The notes under the pieces: generated by a model | The model's database searches: none | What the model was told of the DNA's origin: nothing | The model's input: only the letters and a program-made list of their open reading frames with translations | Part shown: positions 50,255-50,869 of the stretch, one piece after another | How the letters are laid out: each line of letters opens with the position of its first letter | Position numbering within the stretch: the stretch's first letter is position 1 | Virus record (IMG/VR): IMGVR_UViG_3300032205_000002 | Location: 1 to 50,869 of that record | Reading direction: 5' to 3' (one strand) | Length of the DNA: 50,869 nt | From: a virus | Made by a program: the position numbers and the translations under genes

Positions 50255-50869
50255 ATCGAGCGGAAACCGCCCGGCTGCTGACCGCCATCGCGGCCTTCAA
50301 CAACCGCACCATCGGGGAAGCCGACGTAGAGGCGTGGCAGTCGGTGCTGCCCGACATCGAGCTGGCGGACGCCATGCAGGCGGTGCGGCGGCACTACGCC
50401 GAGCACACCGAATGGATGATGCCCGCGCACGTCCGGCGCATCGTCGGGGAGATCGTCCAGGCGCGGCAGGCTGCGGCCAGGGCGACCGGGTGGGCGCCGG
50501 GCCAGGCGGGAGTGCCGAAGGATCAGGCGATGCCGGAGCTGAAGCCCGGCCCCCCGTATGAGCTGCTGCGGGATGTGGACGCTTCTGACGCCGACGTCGC
50601 CGGGTTCCTGGCCGCGCTGAGGGCGAAGATCCCCGAGGGCTCCAGGGAAGCGCTGATGCCGCGCACGGTGGCGTGGGAGCGGGAGCACGCCGCGTACCGG
50701 CGGTCGGCGGCGGCCGAGCCGAACCCGCACTACCGGCCTCGGACGCTGGCTGAGGTGCAGCCGGGCGGTCGGGTCGGATGCGAATGGCACCAGGAGGGCG
50801 GCTACGGGTTCGTCTGGACCTGTCAGGCGTGTAAAGACGCGAACCGGCCGCAGATGCTGGATGACCCGG
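50251..50869 (+). CDS. Replication accessory protein, helicase-loader-like (3' end outside the window)
   Basis: At least 206 residues, open at the right edge. The N-terminal helical region (A-E-T-A-R-L-L-T-A-I-A-A-F-N-N-R-T-I, later W-M-M-P-A-H-V-R-R-I-V) is shared by actinophage proteins found directly after the O-like initiator and believed to help load the helicase. Near the edge, C-E-W-H...W-T-C-Q-A-C may form a zinc site. GTG start overlaps the upstream stop. Confidence 0.6.
   Translation, partial: MNRAETARLLTAIAAFNNRTIGEADVEAWQSVLPDIELADAMQAVRRHYAEHTEWMMPAHVRRIVGEIVQARQAAARATGWAPGQAGVPKDQAMPELKPGPPYELLRDVDASDADVAGFLAALRAKIPEGSREALMPRTVAWEREHAAYRRSAAAEPNPHYRPRTLAEVQPGGRVGCEWHQEGGYGFVWTCQACKDANRPQMLDDP

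Noticed and set aside
1-50869. CRISPR array
   Set aside because: No regularly spaced identical repeats; the only dispersed repeat, GATCGAAAAC, is irregularly spaced and short.
1-50869. Integrase, attachment site or immunity repressor marking a temperate phage
   Set aside because: No recombinase-like gene or tRNA-overlapping attachment core was found; the window does not cover the whole genome, so life style remains undecided.

Overview
The window is a 50.9-kb stretch of a tailed (siphovirus-type) bacteriophage genome. High GC content, long antisense shadow frames, GTG starts and gene families typical of actinobacteriophages point to a high-GC actinobacterial host such as a Streptomyces or Micromonospora relative; the species cannot be read from the sequence. 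No integrase, repressor or attachment site is visible here.

Layout. Nearly all structural genes lie on the minus strand and are read right to left: small and large terminase (45.97-43.66 kb), portal, MuF-type minor capsid protein, a giant 1766-residue protein, capsid protease, two capsid proteins, connector and neck proteins, tail assembly chaperones, tape measure, tail tip and fibre-like proteins, then holin-like proteins and an endolysin that runs off the left edge. A block of opposite (plus-strand) genes sits inside the head operon at 19.8-23.6 kb: a double glycosyltransferase, a methyltransferase, a DUF1810 protein and a secreted I36-like protein. Between portal and terminase (36-43.4 kb) lies an accessory region with a membrane-anchored macrodomain, an exoribonuclease, very small basic or membrane proteins, a cluster of tRNA-like genes with abnormal anticodon regions, and strongly structured RNAs. 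The right end holds two ParB-like proteins and, on the plus strand, the first replication genes.

Three systems stand out. (1) A 10-bp asymmetric sequence, GATCGAAAAC, occurs 14 times exactly, spread over about 37 kb (8.5-45.1 kb), inside genes and in gaps, where chance predicts far less than one; it looks like a dispersed protein-binding site comparable in distribution to stoperators. (2) At least eight promoters share an unusual form, TAnnnT followed after exactly five bases by a CTGACAG-like box, and have little or no conserved -35; they drive accessory rather than structural genes. (3) An ADP-ribose theme: the giant head-operon protein ends in a Nudix domain and an ADP-ribosyltransferase-like domain after many helical repeats, while a membrane-tethered macrodomain with its own promoter lies just upstream of the portal gene.

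Other unusual points are a neck/connector protein carrying a DUF4082 adhesion-like domain, a papain-like peptidase in the tail operon, and hairpins that probably tune expression between adjacent structural genes. All functional calls are from reading the sequence; no database search was possible.
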